NCBI GenBank assembly: GCA_900319865.1
Contig: ONQD01000013.1
Span: 1 to 50,773, forward strand
Length of the DNA stretch: 50,773 bases
Source of the DNA: an uncultured Bacteroidales bacterium
GTDB taxonomy: Bacteria > Bacteroidota > Bacteroidia > Bacteroidales > P3
Direction: 5' to 3'
Position 1 is the first letter of the stretch. Each line of letters begins with the position of its first letter. The translations under genes and the position numbers were made by a program. The notes under the pieces were generated by a model that had not been told where the DNA came from, did no database searches, and saw nothing but the letters and a program-made list of their open reading frames with translations. Positions 8,800 through 17,832 of the stretch are shown here, in pieces.

Positions 8800-9402
8800 A
8801 TGACTACAAAAGACAAGATACTTGATTTGCTGGACAAGACTGACCGGCAGGGAATTGACGAGGTGATGGACTGGTTGAAGGGGTCTGGTTTCTTTACCGC
8901 ACCCGCGTCAACCCATTTCCACGGCAATTATGAGGGAGGCTTGGCCGAACACTCACTGAACGTATACACAGCCGCCATGCGTCTACGCTCCACGGCACTG
9001 AGCCTGACACCCTCGCTGGAAGAGCAACTGCCAGAGGACAGCGTGGCCATTGCCACCCTTCTACATGACATTTGCAAGGCCGATATCTATGTTGAGGCCA
9101 CAAAGAAAAGGCAGAACACTTTCGGTCGGTGGGAAGAATATAGCGGATATAATGTGGACTATAGCAATTTCCCGTTGGGGCACGGTGAGAAAAGCGTAAT
9201 CATATTGCTGCGGCTTGGCCTTGACCTGACCGATGCCGAGATAGCTGCCATCAGGTGGCATATGACTGCTTGGGACCTGCCTTTCCAGAGCGCGGAGGCA
9301 AAAGGCAATATCAATGCGGCAAAGGATAAATACCCCCTTTGTGCATTGGTGCAACTGGCCGACGGATTCGCCTCGTCGCTGATGGAAGATTCAGTGAAAT
9401 GA
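8800..9402 (+). CDS. HD-domain metal-dependent phosphohydrolase-like protein
   Basis: Protein of 200 residues. The N-terminal helical part (MDWLKGSGFFTAPAS) leads to an HD-type domain: His in GGLAEHSLNVY, the HD pair in LLHDICKADIY, a further His in PLGHGEKS and an Asp in VQLADGFAS near the C-terminus. These are the usual metal and phosphate ligands, so it probably cleaves a nucleotide or small phosphoester; the substrate is unknown. The family occurs as single copies in Bacteroidota. It begins 44 bp after queE on the same strand and may share the que transcript, but this does not show a role in queuosine synthesis. Confidence 0.75.
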   Translation: MTTKDKILDLLDKTDRQGIDEVMDWLKGSGFFTAPASTHFHGNYEGGLAEHSLNVYTAAMRLRSTALSLTPSLEEQLPEDSVAIATLLHDICKADIYVEATKKRQNTFGRWEEYSGYNVDYSNFPLGHGEKSVIILLRLGLDLTDAEIAAIRWHMTAWDLPFQSAEAKGNINAAKDKYPLCALVQLADGFASSLMEDSVK

Positions 9403-9502
9403 ACATTGGGAAAAGCATGTGACAACCGGTGACTGCAAATGCAAAAAAAACATAAAAAGTCCGTAAAGGAGAAAAATATTTCGCCATGTCGAAAAAAGTG
9501 TG

Positions 9503-9510
9503 TATCTTTG
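9503..9510 (+). promoter_or_regulatory. TAnnTTTG promoter box of the L31 gene
   Basis: TATCTTTG matches the Bacteroidota -7 consensus. The inferred transcript would have a leader of about 110 nt before the L31 start codon. Confidence 0.7.
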
Positions 9511-9580
9511 CAAACTCAAAATGGTATGGAATACGGCCATATTGAAACAGACAAATTAGTATAAAACAATTAATAACAAT

Positions 9581-9605
9581 CGTTTAAGAGCCACTGCTTA
9601 AAACG
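9581..9605 (+). promoter_or_regulatory. Hairpin in the L31 mRNA leader, possible autoregulatory site
   Basis: CGTTTAAG (9581-9588) pairs with CTTAAAACG (9597-9605) with one bulged A, around an 8-nt loop. It lies 20 nt before the ATG of L31 in a leader of about 110 nt, unusually long for this window. L31 leaders are autoregulatory in several other phyla. No match to a named family is claimed. Confidence 0.35.
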
Positions 9606-9625
9606 GCAAAAAGTACAAAAAAACA

Positions 9626-9883
9626 ATGAAAAAAGGAATCCATCCCGAGAATTACAGACTCGTTGTATTTAAAGACATGTCCAACGACAACATGATCCTC
9701 ACCAAGAGTTGCGCTGCAACCAAGGAGACCGTTACCTATACCGATGGAAATGAGTATCCGGTAGTGAAGTTGGAAATTTCCAACACTTCCCACCCCTTCT
9801 TCACCGGTAAGTTGAAACTGGTTGATACCGCCGGACGTGTTGATAAGTTCATGAGCAAGTATAAGAAATACTCCAAGAAGTAA
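9626..9883 (+). CDS. rpmE2: 50S ribosomal protein L31 type B
   Basis: Protein of 85 residues that begins [18 protein letters not shown] and ends in a lysine-rich tail, both typical of L31. It lacks the CxxC zinc cysteines of type A (only one Cys, in SCAATKET), so it is the zinc-independent type B form. In some bacteria type B replaces type A under zinc limitation; in many Bacteroidota it is the only L31, and whether that holds here cannot be seen. It is a single-gene unit with its own promoter, a long leader and a strong terminator. Confidence 0.95.
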   Translation: MKKGIHPENYRLVVFKDMSNDNMILTKSCAATKETVTYTDGNEYPVVKLEISNTSHPFFTGKLKLVDTAGRVDKFMSKYKKYSKK

Positions 9884-9904
9884 TTTGTTTTAGGTTTTAG
9901 ATTA

Positions 9905-9934
9905 AAGCCCCTGTCGCAAGATGGGGGCTTTTAT
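9905..9934 (+). terminator. Rho-independent terminator of the L31 gene
   Basis: AAGCCCC (9905-9911) pairs with GGGGCTT (9924-9930), followed by a short T run. It lies 20 bp after the L31 stop and just before the 3' end of the opposing acyltransferase gene. Confidence 0.8.
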
Positions 9935-9956
9935 TATGCCCGATTGTAGAGAAACA

Positions 9957-11066
9957 TCATCCAATGAGGCAACGACCCCAGGATGTTTTGAGCAAGAGCG
10001 ATGTGCACAGCGTGCTGAAAAGCAGCGAAACAAATAACAAAGCCCACGGCAACATCCATACGCCGAGAAGAGAGGCACTGCACCACTGGGGGAAAGACGT
10101 GTAGTAGAGAAGCCATTGAAGGAAAAACATGTGAAACACATACACACCATAACAAAGACGTGACGCCTCACGGAGCACCACACCGGGCTCGGCATCGGGA
10201 GTACGGTGGAGGCCAAGCCAATGTCGGACTGTGGCATAAAGCGCCAAAATGCCGCATGTGGTGTGACCCAGAGTAAACAGTCGAAGAGCGATTTGACTAC
10301 AACCCTGAAGCCATTTGGGGCAAAGGAACGAGCACCCGGGAAGGCGAAGGTGAGTAGCCTGGAGGTGAAGCAAAAGGAAAACGATATAGAGTGTCCAAAG
10401 CAAAGCAATATGCCCCCGGGAAAGATGGAATTGAGGTCTCAGTATGGAAAGGTGTCTGAGAATGTAACCCAAATAAAAGTAGAAAAGGAAATAGGGGGCA
10501 CGTGAAAGTCCCATGCGGAGACCCGTGACCCGAAGGAGCGAGAGTGCAGCAAAAAGCAGCAACAAAATACACGAAACAGGTGTGCACCATGATGGTTTAC
10601 GAAGCGAAAGAAAGTGGAGCAGGCGGTCGGTGAGCCACCCTACGAGAAAACACCAGAACAGCATTGGGAGAAACCACAGGTGAGACACCCCGTTGGCAAG
10701 ACGCCAAAAGAAGACATTCCATTTGAAACTCGACGCATGGAAGAGGAAAAGAAAATAATAGATTGCCCCGAAGACGAAGCACGGAATGATAAGCCTCTTG
10801 AACTTTTTCCACACAAAAGGGAAAAAGGCAGTTCGACGAGCCAGTTCATTACATTGGTATGAGAAGACATAACCACCTACCAAAGCAATAGTTTCAATAC
10901 GGAATCCGCTGATAAGATGGCCCAACCACCAGTAAAAATCGTTAGACTCCAAGCCTTGTGGCACAGGCCAGCCCCCAGTATAAATGCAGAGCGAATGGTA
11001 CACTACCAGTAGGAAGATGACCAACGGGCGGATGATTGAAACCTCGTATAGCAAATGTTTTTTCAC
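9957..11066 (-). CDS. Acyltransferase 3 family membrane protein
   Basis: Integral membrane protein of 369 residues with about ten hydrophobic segments and the overall layout of acyltransferase family 3 (O-acetyl or succinyl transfer to sugars or other surface molecules). The expected N-terminal block of this family is IIRPLVIFLLVVYHS, with a conserved His. I place the start at GTG 11066 (protein begins VKKHLLYEV): the frame is open further upstream, but a TATCTTTG promoter box at 11071-11078 lies inside that extension. Only about five bases separate the box from the GTG, so the mRNA is probably leaderless. Acceptor substrate unknown. The C-terminal 60 residues are also hydrophobic. Confidence 0.78.
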   Translation of the reverse strand: MKKHLLYEVSIIRPLVIFLLVVYHSLCIYTGGWPVPQGLESNDFYWWLGHLISGFRIETIALVGGYVFSYQCNELARRTAFFPFVWKKFKRLIIPCFVFGAIYYFLFLFHASSFKWNVFFWRLANGVSHLWFLPMLFWCFLVGWLTDRLLHFLSLRKPSWCTPVSCILLLLFAALSLLRVTGLRMGLSRAPYFLFYFYLGYILRHLSILRPQFHLSRGHIALLWTLYIVFLLLHLQATHLRLPGCSFLCPKWLQGCSQIALRLFTLGHTTCGILALYATVRHWLGLHRTPDAEPGVVLREASRLCYGVYVFHMFFLQWLLYYTSFPQWCSASLLGVWMLPWALLFVSLLFSTLCTSLLLKTSWGRCLIG

Positions 11067-11070
11067 AATG

Positions 11071-11078
11071 CAAAGATA
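11071..11078 (-). promoter_or_regulatory. TAnnTTTG promoter box of the acyltransferase gene
   Basis: The minus strand reads TATCTTTG, followed after five bases by the proposed GTG start codon. This is too close for a normal leader with a ribosome binding site. Confidence 0.65.
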
Positions 11079-11260
11079 CAAATATTTTTGTAATTGAACA
11101 GATGTGGATACTCTGCCGTCACTTTTTAGCATTCTGATAGACCCTAAACGACGAGGCAGAGGTGACAAAATGACATTTCCCAGTAGTGGCATGAAATTTG
11201 AAAACAAGTATAATTGTTTTTTCATTCCGAACATTGAAGAAAATAAACAAGATAAATATT

Positions 11261-13174
11261 ATGAACGGTAATTTAAATGTGCAGACCGAGAACATCTTTC
11301 CGGTCATCAAGAAATTCCTTTATTCGGATCACGAGATATTCCTACGCGAACTGGTTTCGAACGCCATCGACGCCACACAGAAACTAAAAGCCCTGGCCTC
11401 ACGCGGTGAGTTGAAGGGCGAAACAGGTGACTTGACAGTAGAAGTAGAGGTCGACAGCAAAAAGAAGACCCTCACAGTGAAAGACCATGGTATCGGCATG
11501 ACCGCCGAAGAGGTGGAAAAATACATCAACCAAATCGCTTTCAGCGGTGCCACAGACTTCCTTGACAAGTACAAAGATGTGCAGGAAAACCTGATAGGCC
11601 ATTTCGGACTTGGCTTCTACTCGGCATTCATGGTGGCCGACAAAGTGGAGATTTTCTCCAAATCCTACAAGGATGAACCAGCCATCCACTGGAGCTGTGA
11701 AGGCAATCCGGAGTTCACCATGGAAGAAGACCCCAAACACACCGACCGCGGCACAAATATAGTGCTCCACATTGCTGACGACTGCAAGGAATTCCTCGAC
11801 GATCAACAAGTGTTGCAGCTACTTCGCAAATACTGTCGTTTTATGCCTATAGCCATACGTTTCGGCGATGAAAGTGTGTGGGTGGACAGCGATACCGAGT
11901 TCGACGAAGTGGACGACGGCAATGGTGGAAAGAAGAAACAGCCCAAGCGCGTCGAGAAAAAGCAGCCCCGAATCATTAACGACACCGAACCCGCATGGAA
12001 GAAGAACCCTGCCAATCTGACAGACGAAGACTACACCAAGTTCTACCACGAGCTGTATCCGATGAACTTTGAAGACCCTCTGTTCCAAATTCATCTTAAT
12101 GTAGACTACCCGTTCAACCTGACAGGCATTCTCTACTTCCCGAAAGTGCGCAAGACTATCGACCCCAACCGCAATAAGATACAGTTGTATTGCAACCAAG
12201 TGTTTGTAACCGACAGTGTGGAAGGTGTTGTGCCCGACTACCTGATGTTGCTTCATGGCGTCCTGGACAGCCCCGACATTCCGCTAAACGTGAGCCGTAG
12301 CTATCTGCAAAGCGACAGCAACGTAAAGAAGATTTCCAGCCATATCAGCAAAAAGGTAGCCGACAAGTTGGAAGAAATGTTCAAGAACGACCGCAAAGAC
12401 TTCGAGGACAAGTGGGACGACATCAAGATATTCGTCGAATACGGTATGCTGACCGAAGAGAAATTCTGCGAAAGAGCCTTGAAATTCGCTCTCCTAAAGA
12501 ACATCGACGGTCAATACTTCAGTCTGGACGACTACCGCGAGAAGATAGCACCCCTGCAAACCGACAAGGACAAGAATGTGTGCTACCTCTATGCCAACGA
12601 CGCAGAAGAACAGCATGCATACATTGCCAAGGCCAAAGCCAAAGGATACGATGTACTGCTGATGGACAGCGTACTGACCCCCCACTGGGTGAACCTATTG
12701 GAACAGAAAAAAGAGAAAAGTCGCTTTGTCCGTGTCGATGCCGACACCGTGGAAAAACTCATTGCCCACGAAGACAGCATCCCCGAGAAAATGAGCAAGG
12801 AAGACCAAGAGAAACTGAAACCCATCATCGAGGCCGAACTTGACAAAAAGAAATTCACTGTCCAGATGGAAAGCATGGAGAGCGACGACCAACCTATGGT
12901 TATCACACAAAGTGAATTTATGCGCCGATACAAGGAAATGGCAGCCACCAGCGGTGGCGGAATGGGGTTCTATGGAGAAATGCCCGAGAGCTACAATCTT
13001 GTGGTGAACGTTAACCATCCCTTGATAGAACAGGTGCTCAACGAGTCCGACGCCGACAAACAGAAACAGCTGGTACATCAACTCACCGACCTCGCCCTGT
13101 TGGCCAACGGCCTGCTTAAAGGAGAAGCACTTACGGAGTTCGTCAAACGCAGCACAGAGTATTTAGGCAAGTAA
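11261..13174 (+). CDS. htpG: Molecular chaperone HtpG (Hsp90)
   Basis: ATP-dependent cytosolic chaperone of 637 residues. The GHKL ATPase motifs are visible near the N-terminus: ELVSNAIDA (Glu and Asn of motif I), DHGIGMT, and GHFGLGFYSAFMV. The middle domain includes NVSRSYLQ with its conserved Arg, and the C-terminal dimerisation part ends at residue 637. A charged insert rich in Lys, Asp and Gly (about residues 215-240) is the flexible linker. The start is ATG 11261 (MNGNLNVQTENIF); upstream in-frame codons are in A/T-rich sequence with no family similarity. It is a single-gene unit with a strong terminator downstream. Confidence 0.97.
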   Translation: MNGNLNVQTENIFPVIKKFLYSDHEIFLRELVSNAIDATQKLKALASRGELKGETGDLTVEVEVDSKKKTLTVKDHGIGMTAEEVEKYINQIAFSGATDFLDKYKDVQENLIGHFGLGFYSAFMVADKVEIFSKSYKDEPAIHWSCEGNPEFTMEEDPKHTDRGTNIVLHIADDCKEFLDDQQVLQLLRKYCRFMPIAIRFGDESVWVDSDTEFDEVDDGNGGKKKQPKRVEKKQPRIINDTEPAWKKNPANLTDEDYTKFYHELYPMNFEDPLFQIHLNVDYPFNLTGILYFPKVRKTIDPNRNKIQLYCNQVFVTDSVEGVVPDYLMLLHGVLDSPDIPLNVSRSYLQSDSNVKKISSHISKKVADKLEEMFKNDRKDFEDKWDDIKIFVEYGMLTEEKFCERALKFALLKNIDGQYFSLDDYREKIAPLQTDKDKNVCYLYANDAEEQHAYIAKAKAKGYDVLLMDSVLTPHWVNLLEQKKEKSRFVRVDADTVEKLIAHEDSIPEKMSKEDQEKLKPIIEAELDKKKFTVQMESMESDDQPMVITQSEFMRRYKEMAATSGGGMGFYGEMPESYNLVVNVNHPLIEQVLNESDADKQKQLVHQLTDLALLANGLLKGEALTEFVKRSTEYLGK

Positions 13175-13209
13175 TCCCGCCTATCTTCCAAAGTCATTTT
13201 AATACCCCA

Positions 13210-13252
13210 GGGGGAGACTACAAAACAAACATGTAGTCTCCCCCTTTTCTTT
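13210..13252 (+). terminator. Rho-independent terminator after htpG
   Basis: A perfect 12-bp stem: GGGGGAGACTAC (13210-13221) pairs with GTAGTCTCCCCC (13233-13244), followed by a T-rich run. It is one of the strongest terminators in the window. Confidence 0.92.
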
Positions 13253-13521
13253 TTCATTTCGTTGCAATGCTGGCGCTTATCAAAGGCAATCGGCCCAACT
13301 GACCCGAATCAACTTTCCCAAACAACTCAAACCCATCATTACGCTTTCATTTACAGCTGTCGGAACAATTACTTTCCTCGTCGGTCCGACTCAAAAACGC
13401 TCTGACCTATATTCTGATTCAGAATATTTTCTCCCACACACAATATTACCCCCTGTTGAGCGTTACACAGTTAAGAAAGGGAAATTGCCTTCCCTCCAAT
13501 CTTTAATCTATTAATCTTATC
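13253..13521. other. Intergenic region upstream of rmlB
   Basis: The htpG-rmlB gap is 347 bp in all and the first part is the htpG terminator. The rest has no convincing reading frame. The main feature is the 17-base palindrome at 13410-13426. No clear TAnnTTTG box was found before rmlB, so its promoter remains unplaced. Confidence 0.5.
13410..13426. promoter_or_regulatory. Perfect inverted repeat upstream of rmlB, candidate operator
   Basis: TATTCTGA-T-TCAGAATA is a perfect palindrome with 8-bp arms and a one-base centre, 95 bp before the rmlB start. It lacks a following T run and is too tight to be a normal hairpin, so a binding site for a dimeric regulator is more likely than a terminator. 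No cognate regulator is in the window. Confidence 0.4.
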
Positions 13522-14658
13522 ATGAAAAGAAATATCATCATCACCGGCGGTGCCGGATTCATTGGCAGCCATGTAGTGCGTCTATTTGTGAACAAGTACC
13601 CCGATTACAATATCATCAATCTCGACAAACTGACATATGCAGGCAATCTCGCCAACCTAAAAGACATCGAAGGCAAGCCTAATTACAAGTTCGTCAAGAT
13701 GGACATTTGCGACTTCGAAGGCGTTTACAAACTGATGCAAGCCGAACACGTGGATGGCATCATTCACCTCGCTGCCGAAAGCCATGTGGACCGCAGCATC
13801 AAAGACCCCTTCACCTTCGCCCAGACCAACGTAATGGGCACACTTTCGCTGCTCCAGGCCGCGAAAATCTATTGGGAATCGCTCCCCGAAAAGTGGGACG
13901 GAAAGCTCTTTTACCACATCAGTACCGATGAGGTCTATGGTGCCTTGGAGCTCACCAACCCCGAAGGCGTGGAACCTCCGTTCAGCACCAAAGCCTCCAG
14001 CGGAAAACACCACCTCGCCTACGGCAGCAAGTTCTTCACTGAAGACCTGAAATACCAACCCCACAGCCCCTACAGCGCCGCCAAGGCCTCAAGCGACCAC
14101 TTCGTACGTGCCTTCCACGACACCTACGGCATGCCCACCATAGTCACCAATTGCAGCAACAACTACGGCCCCTACCAATTCCCCGAAAAACTCATCCCAC
14201 TCTTCATCAACAACATCCGCCACCGCAAACCCCTCCCCGTTTACGGCAAAGGGGAAAACGTCCGCGACTGGCTCTATGTGGAAGACCACGCCCGTGCCAT
14301 CGACACCATTTTCCACAACGGCAAAGTGGCTGAAACCTACAATATCGGCGGTTTCAACGAATGGAAAAACATCGATATCATCCATGTACTCATCCGCACC
14401 GCCGACCGACTGCTGGGCCGCCCGGAAGGTGCCGACGACGACCTCATCACCTTCGTCACCGACCGTGCCGGACACGACATGCGCTACGCCATCGACAGCA
14501 CCAAACTGCAGCGCGAATTGGGTTGGGAGCCCAGTCTCCAGTTCGAGGAAGGCATTGAGCGTACCGTCCGCTGGTATCTCGACAACCAGGAATGGATGGA
14601 CAATGTCACCAGCGGCGACTACATGAAATACTATGACGATATGTACTCCAATCGATAG
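13522..14658 (+). CDS. rmlB: dTDP-glucose 4,6-dehydratase
   Basis: Extended short-chain dehydrogenase of 378 residues that makes dTDP-4-keto-6-deoxy-D-glucose for rhamnose and other deoxysugars. The NAD motif GGAGFIGSH is at residues 9-17, the catalytic Thr-Asp-Glu at 135-137 (STDEVYG), and Tyr184/Lys188 in YSAAK. Family signature pieces AAESHVDRS and NNYGPYQFPEKLIP are present. It is about 30 residues longer than E. coli RmlB because of an insert between residues about 140 and 180, seen in Bacteroidota forms. rmlA, rmlC and rmlD are not in the window, so the final sugar is not set by this locus alone. Third codon positions are C-rich. Confidence 0.95.
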   Translation: MKRNIIITGGAGFIGSHVVRLFVNKYPDYNIINLDKLTYAGNLANLKDIEGKPNYKFVKMDICDFEGVYKLMQAEHVDGIIHLAAESHVDRSIKDPFTFAQTNVMGTLSLLQAAKIYWESLPEKWDGKLFYHISTDEVYGALELTNPEGVEPPFSTKASSGKHHLAYGSKFFTEDLKYQPHSPYSAAKASSDHFVRAFHDTYGMPTIVTNCSNNYGPYQFPEKLIPLFINNIRHRKPLPVYGKGENVRDWLYVEDHARAIDTIFHNGKVAETYNIGGFNEWKNIDIIHVLIRTADRLLGRPEGADDDLITFVTDRAGHDMRYAIDSTKLQRELGWEPSLQFEEGIERTVRWYLDNQEWMDNVTSGDYMKYYDDMYSNR

Positions 14659-14742
14659 TCATCCATAGGGGTGCGCTTCCCTCGCACCCCTCCACCCCTC
14701 CATCTCACCCGGGCCACTGCTGCCCCAATAATCCCATTTACC

Positions 14743-15351
14743 ATGAACTCAACCAACATCATTTTCGACTTCGGCAACGTGCTGGTACGTTGGGAACCCG
14801 AAAGAGTGTATCTCCCATATTTCAACGGCGACGAAGCCCGCTATTGGTATTTTTGGCGTCACGTCTGCACTCAGGAACTCCGCAACCGCATCGATGCCGG
14901 AGAAAACCAACGGCAGTGCATCGACGCCCAAAAACTACTTTTCCCCGAATATGCCGAACCCCTCGACATGTTCATCACCCACTGGGCCGAAACCCTCCCC
15001 GGCGAAATGCCCGGCATGCGCCAACTGCTGCAGGAACTCTCGGACAACCCAGCCATCCAGATATACGGACTCACCAACTGGTCTATGGAAACCTTTCCCT
15101 TGGCTCGCCAAAAGTTCCCCATTCTCCAAATGATAGACCGCTACATCGTCTCTGCCGACGTGAAAATGGTAAAGCCCGACCCGCGCATCTTCCAATTGCT
15201 CCTTGACCGCTACAACCTACAGCCCTCCCGCACCCTTTTCATCGACGACAACCCAAACAACATATCGGCCGCCAACAGCATAGGCCTCAAAGGCATCCAA
15301 TTCCACAACGCCGAACAACTGCGCAGCGACCTCGCCATTTACCTTCAATAA
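14743..15351 (+). CDS. HAD superfamily phosphatase (subfamily IA, YihX-like)
   Basis: Protein of 202 residues. Motif I is FDFGNVL with the nucleophile Asp9; motif II is the Thr in YGLTNWS; motif III is the Lys in KMVKPDPRIF; motif IV is FIDDNPNN. The layout and the FDFGNVL variant match YihX-type sugar-phosphate phosphatases such as alpha-D-glucose-1-phosphatase, though the substrate is not proven. The start is ATG 14743 (MNSTNIIF); the in-frame sequence upstream is proline-rich and unlike the family. It lies 84 bp after rmlB and may be co-transcribed with it. It is strongly C-rich on the coding strand. Confidence 0.88.
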   Translation: MNSTNIIFDFGNVLVRWEPERVYLPYFNGDEARYWYFWRHVCTQELRNRIDAGENQRQCIDAQKLLFPEYAEPLDMFITHWAETLPGEMPGMRQLLQELSDNPAIQIYGLTNWSMETFPLARQKFPILQMIDRYIVSADVKMVKPDPRIFQLLLDRYNLQPSRTLFIDDNPNNISAANSIGLKGIQFHNAEQLRSDLAIYLQ

Positions 15352-15664
15352 GCCCCATTGCTCCAGCCGGGATGCAACAACAATCCGGTCGCTAGCTCCC
15401 TTCGTCCAGTTAAGGCATCTACACCTCAACTCCTCTCCTTCAATTCCATCCTTTCAAAGTACATTTTTTCTTTGAGGGGAACTTTTTTTTATTTTTTTCT
15501 TTATGTAAAAAAAAAAGAGTATTTTTGCAATTTGAAACTGTCGAATACACAGTGGGTAGTTATTATAGAATCAATTTGTATATAAACATTCCCACCGCCA
15601 GCCGACATTTCAAAAAAGAACTATCAAAACACGTTCTTTTAATTATTAACATACACACGAAACT
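15352..15664. other. Intergenic region between the HAD gene and the WbpM-like gene
   Basis: About 313 bp without a credible gene. The first 110 bp are C/T-rich; then T- and A-runs lead into the TATTTTTG promoter box at 15520-15527. The remaining leader of about 135 nt before the next start codon is A/T-rich, with no strong hairpin seen. Confidence 0.5.
15520..15527 (+). promoter_or_regulatory. TAnnTTTG promoter box of the WbpM/CapD-like gene
   Basis: TATTTTTG matches the consensus and follows A-runs. It predicts a 5' leader of about 130 nt, unusually long compared with most genes here. Confidence 0.65.
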
Positions 15665-17596
15665 ATGAAAAAGAAAACACCTAATTATCATATAAGGCGA
15701 TTGATTCTTTCTTTCGGACACAAATATCGCCACACCACAGCATCGCGGTGGCTTATCCTTGCCATCGATCTTTTCTCCCTCACATTAGCCTTTGCCGTCA
15801 CCTCCCTCTTCCGCCTCCGCATGGTCGAGCTTCCCGACTGGCCTGCCCTGATAGTAAAACTGGCTGCGTTCATAGTCATTTCCACACTCTGCTACATCGG
15901 TGTCGGCACTCACCGTGGCATCATCCGCCACTCTGGCATGTACGACATCTATAAAATCCTTATATCCAACGGCATTGCATGCCTCATACTAATCATCTTC
16001 AACTTCATCAATAACAACCACACCATTGTAGCCAACCGCTTCACGCCCTCCTACAATGAAATCATTATGACCTTCACGTTGCAGATAGTCAACATGCTCA
16101 TCACACGCCTGTTCCTACAACGCATCTACAACGATTACATACGCCGCCAACACGTCACCACAAACATCGTCATCTACGGTGCCGGTGCCGCCGGAGTGAT
16201 TGCTTACAACGCTCTCAGTCAAGACCCTGCGCACAACTACAAAATTGTTGCCTACATCGACGACGACCGCAAAAAACGCGACTCCGCCCTCAACGGCATC
16301 CACATCATGCATAGCGAGGCCGTCCTCAACCCCACCTTCATCACCAAAAACCATATTAAGACCCTGCTCATTGCCATCCCCACTATCAAGATAGAACGCA
16401 AACAGGATATCACCACCCAGGCACTCGACCTTGGACTGACCGTCAAGTCCGTGCCCCACATCAGCAAATGGATCAACGACTCGTTCACCGTCAACCAGAT
16501 ACAGAACATCAAGATTGAAGACCTCCTGGAACGCGAGAGCATCAAACTCGACAACATCAACATCGTCCGCGAAGTCGTCGACAAAACGGTGATGGTCACC
16601 GGCGCCGCCGGTTCGATTGGCAGCGAAATCAGCCGCCAGCTCATCCAGTACAAACCCAGCAAAATCATACTTCTCGACCAGGCCGAATCGCCCATGTACG
16701 ACCTCCAGTTCGAGCTTCGCAACAACGAGCCCTACAAACAATATGCCGACCATCTGGAATTCATCATCGCCAACGTCAAGGACAAACACCGGATGGAGGA
16801 GATATTCGCCGAACACCGCCCCCAAATCATCTACCATGCAGCCGCCTACAAGCACGTCCCCTTCATGGAAGAAAACCCCTACGAGTCGATACTGGTCAAC
16901 GTCTTCGGCACCAAAAATGTGGCCGACCTCGCCATCAAATACGGCGCACAGAAATTTGTGATGATCTCAACCGACAAAGCCGTCAACCCCACCAACGTCA
17001 TGGGAGCCACCAAACGCATGGCCGAAATCTACATCCAAAGCCGCAGCACCGAACAAACACATTTCGTAACCACCCGTTTCGGCAATGTCTTGGGCTCCAA
17101 CGGCAGTGTCATCCCTCTATTCAAAAAACAGCTTGAAGCCGGCGGTCCTCTCACTGTCACCCACAAAGACATCATACGCTACTTTATGACCATCCCCGAA
17201 GCCTGCAACCTGGTGCTCGAAGCAGGCGCCATGGGCGACGGTGGCGACATCTTCGTGTTCGACATGGGCAGCCCCGTCAAGATATACGACCTCGCCAAAA
17301 AGATGATCCAGCTCTCAGGCCTCAAAGACATAAAGATTGTGGAAACCGGCCTCCGTCCTGGCGAAAAGCTCTACGAGGAGCTCCTCGCCACCAAAGAGAA
17401 CAACATGCCCACCTACCATCCAAAAATCATGCGTGCCCAGGTGCGCAAATATCCGCTCGATGCCATCGACCGCGCCTACGAAGAGATGTGGCAGATACTG
17501 AACACCGGCAACGACATGCAAATGGTGGGCAAAATGAAGCAAATAGTACCCGAATTCAAGAGTAACAACAGCATCTATTGCCAATTGGACAAGTAA
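15665..17596 (+). CDS. Membrane-bound nucleoside-diphosphate-sugar 4,6-dehydratase (WbpM/FlaA1/CapD family)
   Basis: Protein of 643 residues. The N-terminal part holds about four membrane helices within residues 25-150, then a Rossmann-like region (VIYGAGAAG near residue 170) and the catalytic SDR domain with GAAGSIGSE at 313-321. The active site reads ISTDK (434-438) and VMGATK, so Met446 and Lys450 stand where other SDRs have Tyr and Lys. This Ser/Thr-Met-Lys arrangement is typical of large WbpM-type dehydratases. It probably converts UDP-GlcNAc to the 4-keto-6-deoxy sugar at the inner membrane, for example for QuiNAc, FucNAc or bacillosamine in surface glycans. It has its own promoter and a strong terminator, so it is a single-gene unit. 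Confidence 0.9.
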   Translation: MKKKTPNYHIRRLILSFGHKYRHTTASRWLILAIDLFSLTLAFAVTSLFRLRMVELPDWPALIVKLAAFIVISTLCYIGVGTHRGIIRHSGMYDIYKILISNGIACLILIIFNFINNNHTIVANRFTPSYNEIIMTFTLQIVNMLITRLFLQRIYNDYIRRQHVTTNIVIYGAGAAGVIAYNALSQDPAHNYKIVAYIDDDRKKRDSALNGIHIMHSEAVLNPTFITKNHIKTLLIAIPTIKIERKQDITTQALDLGLTVKSVPHISKWINDSFTVNQIQNIKIEDLLERESIKLDNINIVREVVDKTVMVTGAAGSIGSEISRQLIQYKPSKIILLDQAESPMYDLQFELRNNEPYKQYADHLEFIIANVKDKHRMEEIFAEHRPQIIYHAAAYKHVPFMEENPYESILVNVFGTKNVADLAIKYGAQKFVMISTDKAVNPTNVMGATKRMAEIYIQSRSTEQTHFVTTRFGNVLGSNGSVIPLFKKQLEAGGPLTVTHKDIIRYFMTIPEACNLVLEAGAMGDGGDIFVFDMGSPVKIYDLAKKMIQLSGLKDIKIVETGLRPGEKLYEELLATKENNMPTYHPKIMRAQVRKYPLDAIDRAYEEMWQILNTGNDMQMVGKMKQIVPEFKSNNSIYCQLDK

Positions 17597-17640
17597 CGCT
17601 GGTCTACCACTGCTGGTCCAAAACCAGAATACACCCCATC

Positions 17641-17678
17641 CACCCCCGTGTTTGCAAGCAAACACGGGGGTGTTTCAT
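17641..17678 (+). terminator. Rho-independent terminator after the WbpM-like gene
   Basis: CACCCCCGTGTTTG (17641-17654) pairs perfectly with CAAACACGGGGGTG (17659-17672) around a 4-nt loop, then TTTC. Confidence 0.9.
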
Positions 17679-17832
17679 TACGTCTGCAACACATTCATTT
17701 GCCTCCTTCACCTCCAAATCACTTTCCAGCCCTCAAATGCCCGCAACACTAGATTCCAGCACCATTTACCCCACCTCCATCTCCCCATTTCGCTTCATCC
17801 ATCCGCCTTCCCGCTCCCACACTTCTTCACCT

